A DNA stretch of 64,000 nucleotides from an uncultured Flavobacteriales bacterium (GTDB lineage: Bacteria; Bacteroidota; Bacteroidia; Flavobacteriales_D; Crocinitomicaceae), in the NCBI GenBank assembly GCA_905480145.1, contig CAJQPA010000008.1, forward strand, positions 1-64,000. The letters run 5' to 3'. The notes under the pieces are model-generated. The model was given only the letters and a program-made list of their open reading frames with translations. It had not been told where the DNA came from and ran no database searches. Of this stretch, positions 63,036 to 64,000 are shown in pieces. The number at the start of each line of letters is the position of its first letter. The stretch's first letter is position 1. The position numbers and the translations under genes are program-made.

Positions 63036-63590
63036 ATGGCCAGATCTCAAGAGACATTTAGTAAGAAAGAAAAAGAAAAAAAGCGTTTAAAAAAACGTAA
63101 AGACAAAGCCATGAAAAGAGAGGAACGCAAAGCTAGTTCTGAAGGTGGTGGATTAGATAACATGTTGGCTTATGTGGATGAGTTTGGTCAAATTTCAGAT
63201 ACTCCGCCAGATGAGAATGTGAAAAGGAAAGAAATTAAAGCGGAAAACATAGAAATTGGCATACCTAAAAGGACAGATATTCCTGCTGCTGCCGGAAGAG
63301 AGGGTAGAGTAGTTTTCTTTAATGATTCTAAAGGATACGGATTTATTAAAGAAACGGGTACTGAGGAAAAGTATTTTGTCCATGTTAATGGATTGCTTGA
63401 AGAAATTAAGGAGAATGATTTAGTAAACTTCGAGTTGGAAAGAGGAATGAAAGGAATGAATGCTGTTCAGGTTAAGATTGTTAACCTTGAAGAGAAGGCT
63501 GCTAGAGAAGCTGCATTGAAGGCTGCGGAAGAAGCTGAAGCTGAAGAAGAGGAGGACGAAGATTCTAAAGAAGAGAAAACGGAAGAGTAA
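63036..63590 (+). CDS. cold-shock domain protein with basic N- and acidic C-terminal tails
   Basis: The 184-residue protein has a central cold-shock domain (~88-152): GRVVFFNDSKGYGFI carries RNP1 (KGYGFI), and YFVHV is RNP2, the RNA-binding aromatic motifs. The N-terminal ~45 residues are almost purely Lys/Arg/Glu (KKEKEKKRLKKRKDKAMKRE), and the last ~30 residues are acidic (EEAEAEEEEDEDSKEE). This extended Csp form is common in Bacteroidota and probably acts as an RNA chaperone. It is followed by a clear terminator. Confidence 0.95.
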   Translation: MARSQETFSKKEKEKKRLKKRKDKAMKREERKASSEGGGLDNMLAYVDEFGQISDTPPDENVKRKEIKAENIEIGIPKRTDIPAAAGREGRVVFFNDSKGYGFIKETGTEEKYFVHVNGLLEEIKENDLVNFELERGMKGMNAVQVKIVNLEEKAAREAALKAAEEAEAEEEEDEDSKEEKTEE

Positions 63591-63610
63591 AATCTTGTGA
63601 TTATAAATTG

Positions 63611-63645
63611 AAAGCCGTTTCCCTTGCGAATCGGCTTTTTTTTTA
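63611..63645 (+). terminator. rho-independent terminator of the cold-shock gene
   Basis: AAAGCCG (63611-63617) pairs with CGGCTTT (63632-63638), with an inner TTC/GAA pairing, followed by nine T residues. It abuts the stop of the convergent channel gene. Confidence 0.85.
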
Positions 63646-64000
63646 TGCGTTCTCTAGCTTGTTTAATAGTAAGTGATCCAATACCACAAAACCATCCGTA
63701 TTATAATTGATAGTTGATACAAATTTCTTGTTGAATTCTAGATCGTTTAATGAATAGTTATAGAGCTGATATAGTTTTTGAGTAAATGATTGTTCGTAAT
63801 AATTTACGAGTACAAATAATTCAGCATTAAGGTTTTTTAATTCTTCTTTGCTGTATTTTGATAAGGGACTTTCGTCATTAATTTGGTGAACGATGGTCCA
63901 CATTGTTGGTAAATACATGATGTTACTTCTTTCAAGTTCTAAGATGTAAAACGATCGTTTTACTTCACCATTATTATTCATTTCAGGAATTGACATTGTT
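63643..64000 (-). CDS. inward-rectifier (Kir-like) potassium channel, C-terminal part
   Basis: The last ~118 residues of a protein that continues beyond the right edge. YILELERSNIMYLPTMWTIVHQI, NDESPLSKYSKEELKNLNAEL and YNYSLNDLEFNKKFVST follow the cytoplasmic domain of inward-rectifier potassium channels, where W-T-I-V-H and D-E-x-S-P-L are conserved. The channel helices and selectivity filter would lie outside the window. It is convergent with the cold-shock gene. Confidence 0.8.
   Translation of the reverse strand, partial: TMSIPEMNNNGEVKRSFYILELERSNIMYLPTMWTIVHQINDESPLSKYSKEELKNLNAELFVLVNYYEQSFTQKLYQLYNYSLNDLEFNKKFVSTINYNTDGFVVLDHLLLNKLENA

Overview
The window looks like ordinary chromosome from a member of the Bacteroidota, most likely a marine-type flavobacterium (order Flavobacteriales, perhaps near Crocinitomicaceae or Cryomorphaceae; the family is a guess). 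The evidence is AT-rich DNA, recurrent TAnnTTTG promoter -7 boxes with no Shine-Dalgarno signals, two PorP/SprF-type barrels and a type IX secretion (T9SS) sorting domain, SusC-style TonB receptor architecture, an rpsF-rpsR-rplI operon, HisKA_2 and LytS/LytTR signalling, and signal peptides cut before glutamine. I see no tRNA, rRNA, CRISPR array, insertion sequence, phage gene or integron. No stretch over 300 bases lacks a gene; the longest gaps (about 200-230 bases) are at 3669-3881, 43670-43900, 51152-51354 and 62808-63035.

Layout. 0-3.7 kb: end of recG, ttcA, a small TonB-like secreted protein and a long-chain acyl-CoA ligase. 3.9-7.1 kb: a three-gene operon of an ECF sigma factor, a protein that joins an anti-sigma-like N-terminus and inner-membrane helix to a PorP/SprF-like outer-membrane barrel, and a free PorP/SprF protein; this is the most interesting locus. 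7.1-13.4 kb: amidohydrolase lipoprotein, valS, UPF1-like helicase. 13.4-20.8 kb: LTA4H-like aminopeptidase lipoprotein, two POT peptide transporters and a DUF819 membrane protein, readable as a peptide-scavenging region. 20.8-28.7 kb: DEAD-box helicase, kinase/receiver pair, TRIC-like channel, MsbA-like ABC exporter, rpmH, TPR-GAF-SpoIIE phosphatase. 28.9-36.7 kb: Na/Pi cotransporter, TonB receptor with surface lipoprotein, small lipoprotein, T9SS cargo.

36.9-43.7 kb: YifB/ComM ATPase, HI0933-like flavoprotein, a metal-chelate ABC importer, and rplI-rpsR-rpsF. 43.9-51.2 kb: M1 peptidase with a DUF6702-like partner, glycosyltransferase, yidC, pyrG. 51.4-57.0 kb: PAS kinase, a secreted polymorphic-toxin-23-like protein, a LytS/LytTR pair, and a CvfB plus universal-stress operon. 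57.1-64 kb: secreted hypothetical, rpe, L,D-transpeptidase, rhomboid, PLP enzyme, a cysteine-rich lipoprotein with an internal repeat, YwbE, a cold-shock protein, and the end of a Kir-like channel.

Most of the content is housekeeping plus envelope transport. Two themes stand out: envelope-to-cytoplasm signalling (ECF/barrel fusion, three sensor kinases, SpoIIE phosphatase), and transporters carrying extra extracytoplasmic domains (POT2, DUF819, Na/Pi). All function calls come from reading motifs by eye; no database search was run.
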